A stretch of 5,686 nucleotides of DNA, taken from assembly GCA_005772945.1 (NCBI GenBank), contig SXIE01000161.1, positions 1 to 5,686 of the forward strand, read 5' to 3'. Each line of letters starts with the position of its first letter. Position 1 is the first letter of the stretch. The notes under the pieces are model-generated. The model was not told the DNA's origin and ran no database searches. It saw only the letters and a list, made by a program, of their open reading frames with translations. Below are positions 5,446 to 5,686 of this stretch, in pieces. The stretch comes from Pseudomonadota bacterium. Lineage in GTDB: Bacteria > Myxococcota > UBA9042 > PHBI01. The position numbers and the translations under genes are program-made.

Positions 5446-5686
5446 TCAGCCCGCATCACCGCCAAGACGTGCGCGCCAGACCAGCTGATCCGGCGCCGCT
5501 CCCGACACCACGAGATGGCCCCCGTGCACCAACTCGAGGTGACAGACACTGCAAAGGCTCACGAGGTTCGAGCGATCCTCGCCGCCGCCCTTCGATCGAA
5601 ACACGATGTGATGTGGCGTGAGGTCGTACGCGACCCGGCCGCCGTGCACCCCACGCCAGGCGCGCTCGACGCTCTCACACAGGAAC
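5446..5686 (-). CDS. HNH endonuclease-type protein, C-terminal fragment
   Basis: On the minus strand the frame is open to the right edge, so the 79 visible residues are the C-terminus of a longer gene; the GTG at 5649 is internal rather than a start. It carries an HNH (beta-beta-alpha metal) nuclease motif: H25-H26 in 'PHHIVFRSKGGG', N40 in 'SNLVSLC', and C45-x-x-C48-H49. Known HNH proteins use the first histidine as general base and the other residues to hold the metal. The ending 'LVHGGHLVVSGAAPDQLVW' matches the short tail seen after HNH domains in many deltaproteobacterial hypothetical proteins. The first zinc CxxC usually found some 15-20 residues before the HH is not seen; only C3 is present. 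The gene converges on the propeller ORF with 20 bp between stop codons and no clear terminator. Substrate and role unknown. Confidence 0.82.
   Translation of the reverse strand, partial: FLCESVERAWRGVHGGRVAYDLTPHHIVFRSKGGGEDRSNLVSLCSVCHLELVHGGHLVVSGAAPDQLVWRARLGGDAG

Overview
This is a gene-dense, very GC-rich stretch with long spurious open frames on both strands. It most resembles the chromosome of a myxobacterium-like or other deltaproteobacterial-type organism. That reading rests on the GC-rich codon use, a lipoprotein with an Asp/Glu/Val/Thr-rich linker, a DUF4124-like plus SLT lytic transglycosylase, and an HNH C-terminus ending in a 'VHGG…SG-APD-L-W' pattern. The taxonomic call is an inference and only moderately certain.

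Layout, left to right: (1) the C-terminal receiver domain of a hybrid histidine kinase, cut by the left edge (1-414, +); (2) rsgA, a circularly permuted GTPase for 30S ribosome maturation (485-1579, +); (3) a 106-bp gap with two inverted repeats, one covering the ribosome binding site of the next gene; (4) a YcaQ/AlkX-type winged-helix DNA glycosylase for alkylation and crosslink repair (1686-3065, +); (5) a 125-bp gap with a 9-bp perfect inverted repeat; (6) a secreted lytic transglycosylase (3191-3976, +); (7) a lipoprotein locus split by one in-frame TGA into a signal-plus-linker ORF (4055-4411, +) and a beta-propeller-like ORF (4412-5425, +); (8) the C-terminal end of an HNH endonuclease-type gene on the minus strand, converging on the lipoprotein locus and cut by the right edge (5446-5686, -).

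The genes do not form an obvious pathway. They look like independent housekeeping, repair, cell-wall and envelope functions in the same orientation, separated by gaps of about 70-125 bp, apart from the last gene. I see no mobile element, CRISPR array, tRNA, rRNA or defence island. The single HNH fragment is not enough to claim one.

The observation most worth following is the lipoprotein locus. A Shine-Dalgarno sequence, lipobox and acidic linker lie in the same reading frame as a propeller domain that has no export signal of its own. Only a TGA separates them, and a GTG follows it directly. The locus is either a nonsense mutation, a sequencing error, a readthrough product, or a tightly coupled gene pair.
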